A stretch of DNA of 64,000 nt from Pseudopedobacter sp965218985 (GTDB taxonomy: Bacteria; Bacteroidota; Bacteroidia; Sphingobacteriales; Sphingobacteriaceae). This document shows, piece after piece, positions 45,181-54,283 of this stretch. The notes under the pieces are model-generated. The model was not told where the DNA came from. It ran no database searches and was given only the letters and a program-made list of their open reading frames with translations. Within the stretch, counting starts at the first letter, position 1. The number at the start of each line of letters is the position of its first letter. The position numbers were made by a program, and so were the translations under genes. The stretch is taken from contig CBDCMP010000007.1 in assembly GCA_965218985.1 (NCBI GenBank), positions 1,984,001 to 2,048,000 on the forward strand. Direction: 5' to 3'.

Positions 45181-47235
45181 ATGAATAAAAATTTAAATCT
45201 GACCTTCAAATCTTTTGCGATTTTGAGTGTTTTAGCACTAGCGTCTTGCTCTAATTCAACCAAAGATTACTCCAAAAATGATATTTTGGCTCGCGACCTA
45301 GACAGTACAGTTAATCCCGGAGATGATTTTTTTCGCTATGCGAACGGCACCTGGATAAAAAACAATCCCATTCCTGCGGCCTATTCTTCTTGGGGTATCG
45401 GCAATTTGGTGGTGGAGGAGATCAGGGATAAGCTGAAGAAGATCAATGAAGATGCTGTGAAGGCTCATGCTGAAAAAGGCTCCAATACACAGAAAATCGG
45501 TGATTTCTACCTCAGCGGGATGGATTCCACAGCCATTGAGCAGAGAGGTGTCAAAGCGGTCCAACCTCAGCTGGATAGCATCCAAGCCATAAAAACGCCT
45601 CAGGATGTACTAAACGCAGTGGCTTATTTAACCGCTATCGGCTCAAGAAGTATTTTTGGAACTTATGTGGCACAGGATGACAAGAACAGCGAAAAGATGA
45701 TGCTGCAACTTCACCAAACCGGATTAGGTTTACCAAATAGGGATTATTATTTCAACACTGATTCCCGCACCACCAAGATCAGGAATGACTATAAAGTGCA
45801 GCATTTGCCTACGATGTTCAAACTCTCCGGAGAGGATGAAGCCACAGCGGCCAAATCTGCGAAAGCAGTTTATGATATTGAAGAATTTTTAGCACAGCAC
45901 TTCAGAAAACTGGAGGATTTGAGAGATCCATATGCCAATTATCATAAAATGTCGATTTCTGTTTTAGATGCGCTCACTCCACATATCAAATGGGAGCCGA
46001 TTTTAAATAAAATGAATTTTGAAAAAGCCGATAGCGTGATTGTTGGTCAGCCTGAATTTTATAAAGCGGTTGATCAGGCCATGTTAAAATTCCCGGTTGA
46101 AAGCTGGAAAGCCTATCTGAAATCAAACCTGATGGCTGATTATGCCTCTTACTTGAACAAAGCGATCGATCAAGAGCAATTTCGTTTTTATGGAACGGTG
46201 ATCTCCGGCAGAACTGCACAATTACCAAGATGGAAAAGAGTTTTAGACACGGAGAACAGAATAATAGGTGAGATTTTAGGCCAGCTTTTCGTGAAAGAAT
46301 ATTTTCCAGAGCAGACAAAGAAAAGATATGCTGATTTGGTGGAAGCCATCAAAACTTCTTTAAAAGATCATATCGATTCATTGGAATGGATGAGTGCGGA
46401 GACGAAGAAAAAGGCGTTTGAAAAATTGTCGAAAATCAATCCGAAGGTGGGCTATCCTGATAAATGGAAGGATTATTCCGATTTGGAGATCACCAGGAAT
46501 AATTATGCGGCGAATGTAAGGAATGCCAGGGCATGGCAATTCAAGGAGAATGCTGATAAACTAGGAAAACCTGTTGACCGTGATGAATGGGGGATGACTC
46601 CACAAACCTACAATGCGTATTATAATCCATCCAACAACGAAATTGTATTGCCGGCCGCCATTTTCACGATTCCAGGTGTGAAAGATGAGGAAGCTGATGA
46701 TGCCATAGTGTATGGCTATGCAGCTGCCTCCACCATTGGTCATGAGATCACTCATGGCTTTGACGATCAGGGTCGTCAATACGATGCGAAAGGTAATTTA
46801 AAAGGCTGGTGGCAACCACAGGACTCTGTGGCTTTCACTAAGAGAGCACAGATGCTGGTGGATCAGTTCAATTCTTATGTGGTTTTAGATAGTTTACATG
46901 TGAATGGAAAGGCGACATTGGGTGAGAACATCGCAGACCTTGGCGGAATTGTGGTTGGTTTGGATGCATTTAAAAAAACGGATCAATATAAAGAAGGCAA
47001 GAAAATTAATGGCTTAACTCCGCTTCAGCGTTATTTCATGGGTTATGCCATGGGCTGGTTGGGCCATGAAAGGGATGAATCCTTAGCCAATCAAATCTTA
47101 ACCGATGTGCATTCCCCAGCGTTTTTAAGAGTGAACGGACCTTTTTCGGATGTTCCTGATTTTTATAAAGCCTTCCATATTAAAAAAGGCGATAAAATGT
47201 GGATTGATCCAGATAAAAGAGTGAAGATTTGGTAG
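45181..47235 (+). CDS. M13 family (neprilysin-like) zinc metallopeptidase, lipoprotein
   Basis: 684 aa with lipobox LASC (Cys 23). The peptidase M13 N-terminal region begins NPGDDFFRYANGTWIKNNPIP. Zinc ligands and catalysis are in HEITH (521-525) and GENIADLGG (581-589, with E582 and D586). NAYYNPSNNEIVLPA is the M13 substrate-binding segment (NAYY). It degrades peptides in the periplasm or at the surface. It stands alone before the restriction-modification genes. Confidence 0.96.
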   Translation: MNKNLNLTFKSFAILSVLALASCSNSTKDYSKNDILARDLDSTVNPGDDFFRYANGTWIKNNPIPAAYSSWGIGNLVVEEIRDKLKKINEDAVKAHAEKGSNTQKIGDFYLSGMDSTAIEQRGVKAVQPQLDSIQAIKTPQDVLNAVAYLTAIGSRSIFGTYVAQDDKNSEKMMLQLHQTGLGLPNRDYYFNTDSRTTKIRNDYKVQHLPTMFKLSGEDEATAAKSAKAVYDIEEFLAQHFRKLEDLRDPYANYHKMSISVLDALTPHIKWEPILNKMNFEKADSVIVGQPEFYKAVDQAMLKFPVESWKAYLKSNLMADYASYLNKAIDQEQFRFYGTVISGRTAQLPRWKRVLDTENRIIGEILGQLFVKEYFPEQTKKRYADLVEAIKTSLKDHIDSLEWMSAETKKKAFEKLSKINPKVGYPDKWKDYSDLEITRNNYAANVRNARAWQFKENADKLGKPVDRDEWGMTPQTYNAYYNPSNNEIVLPAAIFTIPGVKDEEADDAIVYGYAAASTIGHEITHGFDDQGRQYDAKGNLKGWWQPQDSVAFTKRAQMLVDQFNSYVVLDSLHVNGKATLGENIADLGGIVVGLDAFKKTDQYKEGKKINGLTPLQRYFMGYAMGWLGHERDESLANQILTDVHSPAFLRVNGPFSDVPDFYKAFHIKKGDKMWIDPDKRVKIW

Positions 47236-47337
47236 GAGAATCAATGACTTAATATATTTCAGTTATCAACTGATATTTTTCCTTTTTTATTACAAAAGTT
47301 TATTACATAAGGATAACTTAAAAAACTTCTAAAAAAT

Positions 47338-47345
47338 TAACTTTG
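47338..47345 (+). promoter_or_regulatory. Candidate -7 promoter element, possibly leaderless
   Basis: TAACTTTG fits TAnnTTTG and ends only 5 bp before the ATG at 47351, so transcription would start at or within a base or two of the start codon. No clear -33 TTTG is found at the usual distance. Confidence 0.35.
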
Positions 47346-47350
47346 TAGAT

Positions 47351-48229
47351 ATGGAAATCAACACAGATCTATATTTGGGTAATTGTGCAAATGAACTTAA
47401 AAAGCTTGACAAAGATTCAGTAGATCTCATCATCACTTCTCCACCTTATGCGGATCAGCGTAAAAATACTTATGGTGGGATTCATCCTAATAAATATGTT
47501 GAATGGTTTTTGCCAATTTCAGAAGAGCTTTTAAGAGTTTTAAAACCCACTGGGACTTTTATTTTAAACATAAAAGAAAAAGTTTTAGACGGCGAAAGGA
47601 GTACATACGTAATGGAACTAATCATTGCTATGCGAAAACAAGGATGGTTATGGACAGAAGAATTTATATGGCATAAAAAGAATTCTTATCCAGGTAAGTG
47701 GCCTAACCGTTTCCGTGATTCATGGGAAAGGCTTTTACAATTCAATAAGAACAAACATTTCAACATGTATCAAGAAGAGGTTATGGTACCTATGGGAGAC
47801 TGGGCTAAATCAAGATTAAAAAACCTATCAAATATAGATAAAGTCAGAGATAATTCCAAAGTTGGCAGTGGCTTTGGAAAGAACATTTCAAACTGGATAA
47901 ATAGAGATAAAGCTTATCCCTCTAATGTATTACATTTAGCAACCGAATGTAATAATAAAAACCATAGTGCTGCTTTTCCAGAAGAATTACCTGAATGGTT
48001 CATCAAACTCTTCACAATTGAAAATGATTTAGTATTGGATCCATTTATGGGATCAGGAACGACTTTACACGTTTCTAATAGAATGAGAAGAAATTCAATT
48101 GGGATTGAAATTATTCCTGAATATTACGAAATGGTACGAGCTCAATTAAGTCCAGTGGAGCTTTTTTTATTAGAACCCAATATTGAATATGAGAAAACTA
48201 AATCTAAAAGACGTATCGCAATACGTTGA
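47351..48229 (+). CDS. Type II DNA methyltransferase, beta class (N4-cytosine or N6-adenine)
   Basis: 292 aa. The catalytic motif TSPPY (S30-P31-P32-Y33) comes before the AdoMet-binding motif DPFMGSGTT (from D230), the order of the beta class. SPPY suggests N4-cytosine but is also found in N6-adenine enzymes. It protects host DNA from the endonuclease gene that overlaps its end. The target sequence cannot be read. Confidence 0.93.
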   Translation: MEINTDLYLGNCANELKKLDKDSVDLIITSPPYADQRKNTYGGIHPNKYVEWFLPISEELLRVLKPTGTFILNIKEKVLDGERSTYVMELIIAMRKQGWLWTEEFIWHKKNSYPGKWPNRFRDSWERLLQFNKNKHFNMYQEEVMVPMGDWAKSRLKNLSNIDKVRDNSKVGSGFGKNISNWINRDKAYPSNVLHLATECNNKNHSAAFPEELPEWFIKLFTIENDLVLDPFMGSGTTLHVSNRMRRNSIGIEIIPEYYEMVRAQLSPVELFLLEPNIEYEKTKSKRRIAIR

Positions 48230-48929
48230 AGAAAACATAGGTGAATTTCATCAAAAGAGACTGGATAAACTAAATAGTATTAAACTCAAAGAGGTTCTAA
48301 AAAGTAAGAACCCTTATCTATTTAAAGCTAAAAATGTTACGACAGCAAATGAAATTATTCAGGGAATTCTAAATGCCTTTTTATCATCAAGCGAAGAAGG
48401 GATATTTGGAAATTGGTTAGAAAAACTTGCGATTTATATTAACGATTATGTTTATAAAGGTAGAAAAGCCGGAATTGATGGAATCGATCTTGATTTTGAA
48501 AAAGATGGAAATAGATATTTAGTTTCTATCAAATCAGGCCCAAAATGGGGTAACGATAGTCAAATAAAAAAATTAATTGACCACTTTAATACTGCGAGAA
48601 AACGACTTTCCACTTCAGGAGCCAAATTAAATATCATATGTGTTAATGGTTGCTGTTATGGTAAATCAAATAAAAAATATGAATATAAATCTAAAGGAAA
48701 TTATTACAAAATTTGCGGTAAGAATTTCTGGGAACTAATCTCTGGCGAACCTAAACTTTTCACTAATTTGATTGAGCCACTAGGACATGAAGCGGAAATT
48801 AGAAATATAGAGTTTAAAGAATCTTACGGGATTTTAGTTAATAGATTAACCAGTGAATTTTTGGTCGATTTTTGCAATGACAAATTTGAGATAGACTGGG
48901 ATAAACTTGTTCGTTTCAATTCAGAATAA
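48189..48929 (+). CDS. Type II restriction endonuclease, PmeII-like
   Basis: 246 aa from the ATG at 48189; a TTG 6 bp upstream is possible but less likely. The gene overlaps the methyltransferase by 41 bp. Conserved blocks are VSQYVEENIGEFHQKRLDKL, NPYLFKAKNV and FGNWLEKLAIYI. The likely catalytic centre is GIDGIDLDFEKDGNRYLVSI then KSGPKWGN, giving D100 or D102 with S113-x-K115, a PD-(D/E)xK variant. The end EIDWDKLVRFNS is also typical of what I recall for PmeII-type enzymes. It cuts unmethylated foreign DNA. Confidence 0.8.
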   Translation: MRKLNLKDVSQYVEENIGEFHQKRLDKLNSIKLKEVLKSKNPYLFKAKNVTTANEIIQGILNAFLSSSEEGIFGNWLEKLAIYINDYVYKGRKAGIDGIDLDFEKDGNRYLVSIKSGPKWGNDSQIKKLIDHFNTARKRLSTSGAKLNIICVNGCCYGKSNKKYEYKSKGNYYKICGKNFWELISGEPKLFTNLIEPLGHEAEIRNIEFKESYGILVNRLTSEFLVDFCNDKFEIDWDKLVRFNSE

Positions 48930-48956
48930 TTAAAATCATTAAAGCTCCACTTTTTT

Positions 48957-49032
48957 TGTCATCCTGAACTTGTTTCAGGATCTTACAAGAAAGAGCTATA
49001 TCATGGGATACTGAAATAAATTCATTATGACA
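48957..49032. repeat. REP-like imperfect palindrome
   Basis: TGTCATCCTGAACTTGTTTC continuing to GGATC (48957-48982) is matched in inverse by GATACTGAAATAAATTCATT continuing to ATGACA (49007-49032), about 20 of 26 positions pairing. It lies between the convergent ends of the endonuclease and GH63 genes. GTCATCCTGAACTTGTTTCA is a motif I recall as widespread between genes in many bacteria. Confidence 0.65.
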
Positions 49033-49051
49033 GTTGGAAATTAATGCCGCT

Positions 49052-51646
49052 CTAAACCAACAAAGCCACCAAACCTGTCCACCCGGTTTGATGACTGGCA
49101 CCTAAACCTTTGCCGTCATCTCCGTTAAAATATTCATGAAAGAGGATATAATCTTTAAAATGTTCATCAGTTTGTAGCTTTTCATTTTCTCCAAAAACTG
49201 CTCTTCTACCTTGCTCATCTTTCATGAATATGGATTTCAGCCGATTAGACACCTGATTTGCGGCATCCTTTATGGTGGTGTAATTTCCGGAACCGACAGG
49301 CATTTCGATCTTAAAATCGTCTCCATAATAATCATGAAAACGATGCATGGCCTCTACCAATAGATAATTTACCGGCATCCAGATTGGACCCCGCCAATTG
49401 CTGTTGCCACCAAACATCCCGGTGTCACTTTCTGCAGGAGCGTATTTCACGGTAAAAGTTTGTCCGTCTAAATGATATTCAAAAGGATGTTCGCCATAAA
49501 TCTTAGAGATGGAACGTATGCCATAGTCAGAGAAGAATTCGTTTTCGTCCAACATTCTCCGGAGCAAACATTTCATCCTGTGTCCTCTCAAAAGACTCAA
49601 TAGCTGTAAACTTCCTTCATCGTTGGTTCCTTCCCAATTACTCACCAGCGAAGCTAAATCAGGTCTTTGGTCTGTGAACCATTTGATGTGTGACACCAAA
49701 CCCGGTAATTTTCTCCAATTTTTCTCCTCGATCACTTCAACTGCAATCAGCGGAAGTAAACCAACCAACGTTCTCAGGCGTAACCTGTTCCAGCTTCCGT
49801 CCGGAGAACGCAACATATCGTAATAAAATCCATCCTCCTCATCCCACAAACCAGCTCCTGCTGTATTGGCCATGTTTGCCATCGCTCCGGCGATGTAAAA
49901 GAAATGCTCCGAGAATTTTATCGCCATGTCTTCGTAAACGATGTTATCATAAGAAAGCTCCATGGCAATGCGCATCATGTTAAGGGCATACATCGCCATC
50001 CAGCTGGTACCGTCAGATTGTTCTAAAATTCCGCCGCCGGGCAAAGGTTTGCTGCGGTCAAAAATGCCGATGTTGTCCAAACCCAAAAATCCACCTTCAA
50101 AAATATTATTGCCTTCGGTGTCCTTCCGGTTTACCCACCAGTTAAAATTAAGGAGGAGCTTATGAAACACCTTTTGTAGAAAAGCGATATCACCTTTCCC
50201 GGTCTGATTCTTATCCATCTGGTAAACTTTCCAGGCAGCCAGGGAATGCACGGGTGGATTCACGTCACTGAAATTCCATTCATACGCAGGAAGCTGTCCA
50301 TTCGGGTGCATGTAACGCTCCATCAACAGCAGTAAAATTTGATCTTTAGCAAATGGAGCATCGATGCTTGCCAATGGAACACAATGAAAAGCCAGGTCCC
50401 ACGCTGCAAACCATGGATATTCCCAGTTATCAGGCATAGAGATGATGTCTCCAGCCATCATATGTTTCCAATCGGCATTTCTTCCGTTTTGATGGCTTTG
50501 CGGAGGAGGAATTTGGTCTTCATCACCTTCGAGCCATTGCTTTACGAAATAATAATAGAACTGTTTACTCCACAGCATCCCTGCCCAAGCCTGCCTTTGC
50601 ACCAAGCACTCATCATTATTTTTATTTTTCTGTTTCTCTGCATAAAATTCATCGGCGAAAGCCAATTGCGCTGTAAATATTTTGTCAAAATCTTTAAATG
50701 GCGTTTTAATCTTTTTATTAGCGAGGCGCAATTTCATGGTCACACTGCTTTTCGCTGGTAGGTTCAATGGATAATGGATAGCCACCTTGGTGCCGCTTTG
50801 CTGCGGACTGATGGCATGTTCATCTCCGTTCACTACATAATCATTGATTCCATCTTTAACATAGGGACTGGCATTTGCAACGTGGTATAATCTTTCATTA
50901 TTCGTTTCATTTTCTGTGAATAAAAATGGTGCTTCATCCTCCAGATGGCAATAATAATCTCCAAATTTTTTAGTTTGGAGCATCAGCAACTTTTCATCCA
51001 TCGGAGAAATGACGGGTTTGTTTGACCCGCTCCAATCTAATGTGTTCCTAAACCAAAGCGTGGGCAAAAAATGTAAAGTGGCATCGGCATCAGCCCGGTT
51101 ATGAATGGTGTATTTGATGAGGATATCTTCAGTGCCGTTCTTCGCATACTCTATGAAAACATCAAAATATTCATCTTTATCAAAGATGCCAGTGTCCATC
51201 AATTCAAATTCAGGATCGAATTTTCCTCGCTTTCTGCTCTCGTCTAATAATTTTTGGTAAGGAAAAACCTGCTGCGGATATTTATACAGCATTTTCATAT
51301 AGCTGTGGGAAGGCACGTTATCCAGATAGTAATACTGCTCTTTCACATCCTCTCCATGATTTCCCTCGCTGTTTGTGAGTCCGAATAACCGTTCTTTAAG
51401 AATGGGGTCTTTCCCATTCCATAAAGAAATCGCTAAACAAAGAAACTGTTGGTCATCACTCAAACCTCCAATTCCATCTTCGCCCCAACGGTAAGCTTTG
51501 CTGCGGGCCATGTCATGAGAGATGAAATCCCAGGCATCTCCCCCTGCACTGTAATCCTCCCTCACGGTTCCCCATTGCCGTTCTGATAGGTATGGACCCC
51601 ATTTTCTCCAAGCTTGCGGAGACTTTAATTTATTAGATTCTTTCAT
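49052..51646 (-). CDS. GH63-type glucosidase (MGH1-like), cytoplasmic
   Basis: 864 aa without a signal peptide. The N-terminus WRKWGPYLSERQWGTVREDYS is characteristic of these enzymes. The alpha/alpha-toroid part includes YPWFAAWDLAFHCVPLASID, PAYEWNFSDVNPPVHSLAAW and NSNWRGPIWMPVNYLLVEA. GH63 proteins hydrolyse alpha-glucosidic bonds of alpha-glucosylglycerate, mannosylglycerate-like compounds or oligosaccharides. The exact substrate is unknown. It is divergent from the symporter operon, with a perfect inverted repeat between the two. Confidence 0.88.
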   Translation of the reverse strand: MKESNKLKSPQAWRKWGPYLSERQWGTVREDYSAGGDAWDFISHDMARSKAYRWGEDGIGGLSDDQQFLCLAISLWNGKDPILKERLFGLTNSEGNHGEDVKEQYYYLDNVPSHSYMKMLYKYPQQVFPYQKLLDESRKRGKFDPEFELMDTGIFDKDEYFDVFIEYAKNGTEDILIKYTIHNRADADATLHFLPTLWFRNTLDWSGSNKPVISPMDEKLLMLQTKKFGDYYCHLEDEAPFLFTENETNNERLYHVANASPYVKDGINDYVVNGDEHAISPQQSGTKVAIHYPLNLPAKSSVTMKLRLANKKIKTPFKDFDKIFTAQLAFADEFYAEKQKNKNNDECLVQRQAWAGMLWSKQFYYYFVKQWLEGDEDQIPPPQSHQNGRNADWKHMMAGDIISMPDNWEYPWFAAWDLAFHCVPLASIDAPFAKDQILLLLMERYMHPNGQLPAYEWNFSDVNPPVHSLAAWKVYQMDKNQTGKGDIAFLQKVFHKLLLNFNWWVNRKDTEGNNIFEGGFLGLDNIGIFDRSKPLPGGGILEQSDGTSWMAMYALNMMRIAMELSYDNIVYEDMAIKFSEHFFYIAGAMANMANTAGAGLWDEEDGFYYDMLRSPDGSWNRLRLRTLVGLLPLIAVEVIEEKNWRKLPGLVSHIKWFTDQRPDLASLVSNWEGTNDEGSLQLLSLLRGHRMKCLLRRMLDENEFFSDYGIRSISKIYGEHPFEYHLDGQTFTVKYAPAESDTGMFGGNSNWRGPIWMPVNYLLVEAMHRFHDYYGDDFKIEMPVGSGNYTTIKDAANQVSNRLKSIFMKDEQGRRAVFGENEKLQTDEHFKDYILFHEYFNGDDGKGLGASHQTGWTGLVALLV

Positions 51647-51690
51647 CTGTTTATTTTCTATCGTTTTTTATTTGTCAGATGGAACCTTTG

Positions 51691-51738
51691 ATGATTAAAA
51701 TAATCATTGCCTGTGTGCTTAACGATTATTTTAATCAT
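51691..51738. promoter_or_regulatory. Perfect 15-bp inverted repeat between divergent genes
   Basis: ATGATTAAAATAATC (51691-51705) and its exact inverse GATTATTTTAATCAT (51724-51738) flank an 18-bp spacer. It lies between the GH63 start (51646, minus) and the symporter operon promoter (51866, plus), where an operator or 5' leader structure would be expected. Confidence 0.5.
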
Positions 51739-51842
51739 GTCGGTTTCATAGTCACTAATTACTGAGGGAGAGAATGAATGAAAGACAGCATGCTATTATT
51801 CCATCATTTCCCTCCATTCTCAACAATAATACGCCTGTCAAG

Positions 51843-51873
51843 TTTCAGTCTTAAAATCTTTTATCTAAATTTG
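51843..51873 (+). promoter_or_regulatory. Promoter of the small-protein/symporter operon
   Basis: TAAATTTG at 51866-51873 is a full match to TAnnTTTG. TTTC at 51843-51846, 19 bp upstream, is one base from the -33 TTTG. The start codon follows 21 bp later. Confidence 0.6.
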
Positions 51874-51894
51874 GAGCAAATCTTTAAAAATCAC

Positions 51895-52074
51895 ATGGAA
51901 GAGCAATTTGACTATCAGGATTATAACTGGCTTTATTATGTAATAGGCTTATTTTTTGGAGCTTTAACCGGATGGGCTGTGGAAGGACACATCATTATTG
52001 GTGCTATTTTAGGCTTGTTAACAGGTGGACTTGCTCAGTTCCTGATTAACAGAAGCCGTGGGCAAGAAGCATAA
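51895..52074 (+). CDS. Small membrane protein upstream of the symporter
   Basis: 59 aa from the ATG at 51895; the longer frame from 51778 is rejected because it runs across the promoter. One long or two short hydrophobic Gly-rich segments (YYVIGLFFGALTGWAVEG, IIIGAILGLLTGGLAQFL) form a helical hairpin. The family is not identified. It overlaps the next small gene by 17 bp and is probably cotranscribed with the symporter. Confidence 0.7.
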   Translation: MEEQFDYQDYNWLYYVIGLFFGALTGWAVEGHIIIGAILGLLTGGLAQFLINRSRGQEA

Positions 52075-52186
52075 ACAAGAGCTTCCTCCCTTCATAAAAA
52101 ACTGGAAGCAGTTTTACAGCATCGTTTTGTTGTGGCTGGTTCTTCTCATTTTTCTTTTTGACCTCCTCACCACCCATTTTTCATGA
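52058..52186 (+). CDS. 42-aa single-span membrane peptide coupled to the symporter
   Basis: GTG start at 52058, the only plausible start after an in-frame stop at 52043. The product begins (M)GKKHKQELPPFIKNWKQFY, followed by one helix (SIVLLWLVLLIFLFDLL) and the end TTHFS. Its TGA overlaps the symporter ATG in an ATGA junction, so translation should be coupled. Small single-span peptides of this look often precede Na+/solute symporters in Bacteroidota. It may be an accessory subunit. Confidence 0.68.
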   Translation: MGKKHKQELPPFIKNWKQFYSIVLLWLVLLIFLFDLLTTHFS

Positions 52187-53868
52187 GTGCGATAGACTGG
52201 ATTGTTTGCATTTGCACCATCCTGTTGATCGTAGTTTATGGTATCTATAAAAGTCGGGGTGCTAAAAACATAGATGGTTATCTTTTAGGCGACCGTTCGT
52301 TACCTTGGTATCATGTTGGCCTTTCGGTTATGGCTACACAGGCCAGTGCCATCACTTTCCTTTCTGCCCCAGGTTTGGCTTATGCTGATGGAATGCGTTT
52401 TGTGCAGTTTTATTTTGGTCTGCCACTGGCAATGATCATCCTTTGCATCACTTTTGTGCCTATTTACCATAAGCTGAAGGTTTATACTGCATACGAATTC
52501 CTGGAGCAACGCTTCGACCTAAAAACCCGGGCATTAACTGCCTTTTTGTTTTTGATACAACGCGGTCTTTCTACCGGGATAACTATCTATGCGCCCTCCA
52601 TTATTTTATCCATCATCTTAAATATTGACACCACTTACACCACACTTTTTATTGGTATTGTGGTGGTTTTATACACCGTTTACGGTGGCACAAAAGCGGT
52701 TTCCTATACGCAGATGCTTCAGATGAGCATCATTTTCTCGGGATTGTTTTTGGCGGGATTCGTGGTGGTTTCGCTTTTGCCGGAATCTGTGGGTTTTACC
52801 AGGGCTTTGGATATCGCAGGGAAAATGGGACGTATGAATGTGATCGATTGGCATTTCGATATGGACAATAAATATACCGTTTGGACAGGTATCATCGGGG
52901 GTTTGTTTTTGCAGCTCTCCTATTTCGGCACCGACCAATCGCAGGTGGGACGTTATTTAACCGGGAGTTCGGTTTCTCAGAGCCGCATGGGTTTATTGAT
53001 GAATGCCATCCTGAAAATCCCGATGCAGTTCTGTATTCTTTTGATAGGGATTTTAGTTTTTGCTTTTTATCAGTACCAAAAACCACCTGTTTTCTTTAAT
53101 ACTTACGAGCTTAATAAAATTGAAAAAAGTGATTACAGTGCTGAGTTTAAAGAGAAGGAGCAAACTTTTGATTTGGCTTTCGCCGATAAAAAAGAAAAGG
53201 TAATAGCTTTGGAACAGGCACTCAGCAGCAAAACAAACGTTTCCAAAGCGAGTGCTGCAGTGAAAGCCGCCAACGAACATTTACAGGCCAAAAGAGCCAA
53301 TGCGATTGCTGTCATTAAAAAAAACGACGAAAACTCGGAGCTTGACGACACCAATTACGTTTTCCTCCGTTTTGTTACCCAATATTTACCCAAAGGTTTG
53401 ATTGGTTTGCTCATTGCCATTGTTTGTTTGGCTTCCATGGGTTCCACCGCAAGTGCTTTAAACTCTTTAGCATCCACCACTTCTGTGGATATTTACAAAA
53501 GGCTGATTCATAAAGACGGAACGGAATTGCGCTACCTCAACATCAGTAAACTGACCACTTTATTTTGGGGAGTGGTCAGTATTGGAATGGCTTTATATGC
53601 CAGCAAGTTAGGCAATTTACTGGAAGCCGTGAACATCTTAGGCTCCCTGTTTTACGGAACCATTTTGGGCGTTTTCCTGGTAGCTTTCTATTTTAAATCC
53701 ATTGGTGGAAAAGCTGTTTTTTATGCAGCTTTAATCACTGAAGCTTTTGTTTTCACCGCCTATAAGTTTGACTGGATGGCTTATTTGTGGCTGAATTTAT
53801 TTGGATGTGTGCTGGTGATTGGGTTTGGCTGGGTGTTGGAGAGAGTGGTTGGGAAACTAATAGGCTAA
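52183..53868 (+). CDS. Sodium:solute symporter family (SSS) transporter
   Basis: 561 aa with about 13-14 membrane segments. Typical SSS sequences are DGYLLGDRSLPWYHVGLSVMATQASAITFLSAPGLAY near the start, VLYTVYGGTKAVSYTQMLQ, and FGTDQSQVGRYLTG. An insertion of about 80 mostly charged, coiled-coil-like residues (about 305-390, EKEQTFDLAFADKKEKVIAL) lies between membrane segments. The substrate is not evident; sialic acid, sugars or glucuronate are possible for the family. It follows two small membrane proteins and ends about 40 bp before the darT remnant. Confidence 0.93.
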   Translation: MSAIDWIVCICTILLIVVYGIYKSRGAKNIDGYLLGDRSLPWYHVGLSVMATQASAITFLSAPGLAYADGMRFVQFYFGLPLAMIILCITFVPIYHKLKVYTAYEFLEQRFDLKTRALTAFLFLIQRGLSTGITIYAPSIILSIILNIDTTYTTLFIGIVVVLYTVYGGTKAVSYTQMLQMSIIFSGLFLAGFVVVSLLPESVGFTRALDIAGKMGRMNVIDWHFDMDNKYTVWTGIIGGLFLQLSYFGTDQSQVGRYLTGSSVSQSRMGLLMNAILKIPMQFCILLIGILVFAFYQYQKPPVFFNTYELNKIEKSDYSAEFKEKEQTFDLAFADKKEKVIALEQALSSKTNVSKASAAVKAANEHLQAKRANAIAVIKKNDENSELDDTNYVFLRFVTQYLPKGLIGLLIAIVCLASMGSTASALNSLASTTSVDIYKRLIHKDGTELRYLNISKLTTLFWGVVSIGMALYASKLGNLLEAVNILGSLFYGTILGVFLVAFYFKSIGGKAVFYAALITEAFVFTAYKFDWMAYLWLNLFGCVLVIGFGWVLERVVGKLIG

Positions 53869-53908
53869 AAAACAAATGATATATTAAAAAAAGATATATT
53901 TTCGAGTG

Positions 53909-54283
53909 ATGTCTGATTTCAGTAAAGTTCGTTTGTTCAGAATAATTCATATTGAGAATATACCTCATATTCTCCAATTTGGTATCACTCATTCATCATC
54001 GCCTCATGCAAATCCCTCATTCGTTCCAATAGGAGATTCAACATTAATTTCTACTAGAAATAGTTTTATGCTAAATAATGGAAGACTTCTTGGGGATTAT
54101 GTTCCATTTTATTTTGGTCCAAGAACACCTATGCTTTATGTAATTCAGAAAGGATTTAATATGGTTGCTCCAACTCATGCGGAAAACATAGTATATTGTG
54201 TGAGTTCGGTTCAAAAAATATTAGAATTAAATCTCGATTTTATTTTCACTGATGGTCATGCTGTGGATTCTTTCAGTACATAA
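53909..54283 (+). pseudogene. darT: darT remnant (DNA ADP-ribosyltransferase toxin), 3' half lost
   Basis: 125 codons from ATG 53909. They match the N-terminal part of DarT (formerly DUF4433), the toxin that ADP-ribosylates thymidine in single-stranded DNA: RLFRIIHIENIPHILQFGIT, FVPIGDSTLISTRNS, DYVPFYFGPRTPMLYVI and the end FTDGHAVDSFST. A full toxin has about 200-210 residues, and the part with the catalytic glutamate is gone. The frame runs into the left end of the IS and stops at 54283. Confidence 0.88.

Noticed and set aside
45298..46779. Minus-strand ORFs opposite the M13 peptidase
   Set aside because: The plus frame has full M13 motifs over its whole length; the antisense frames are shadows.
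51778..51894. Extended start of the 59-aa membrane protein
   Set aside because: The extension covers a strong promoter element at 51866-51873 and adds unrelated residues.
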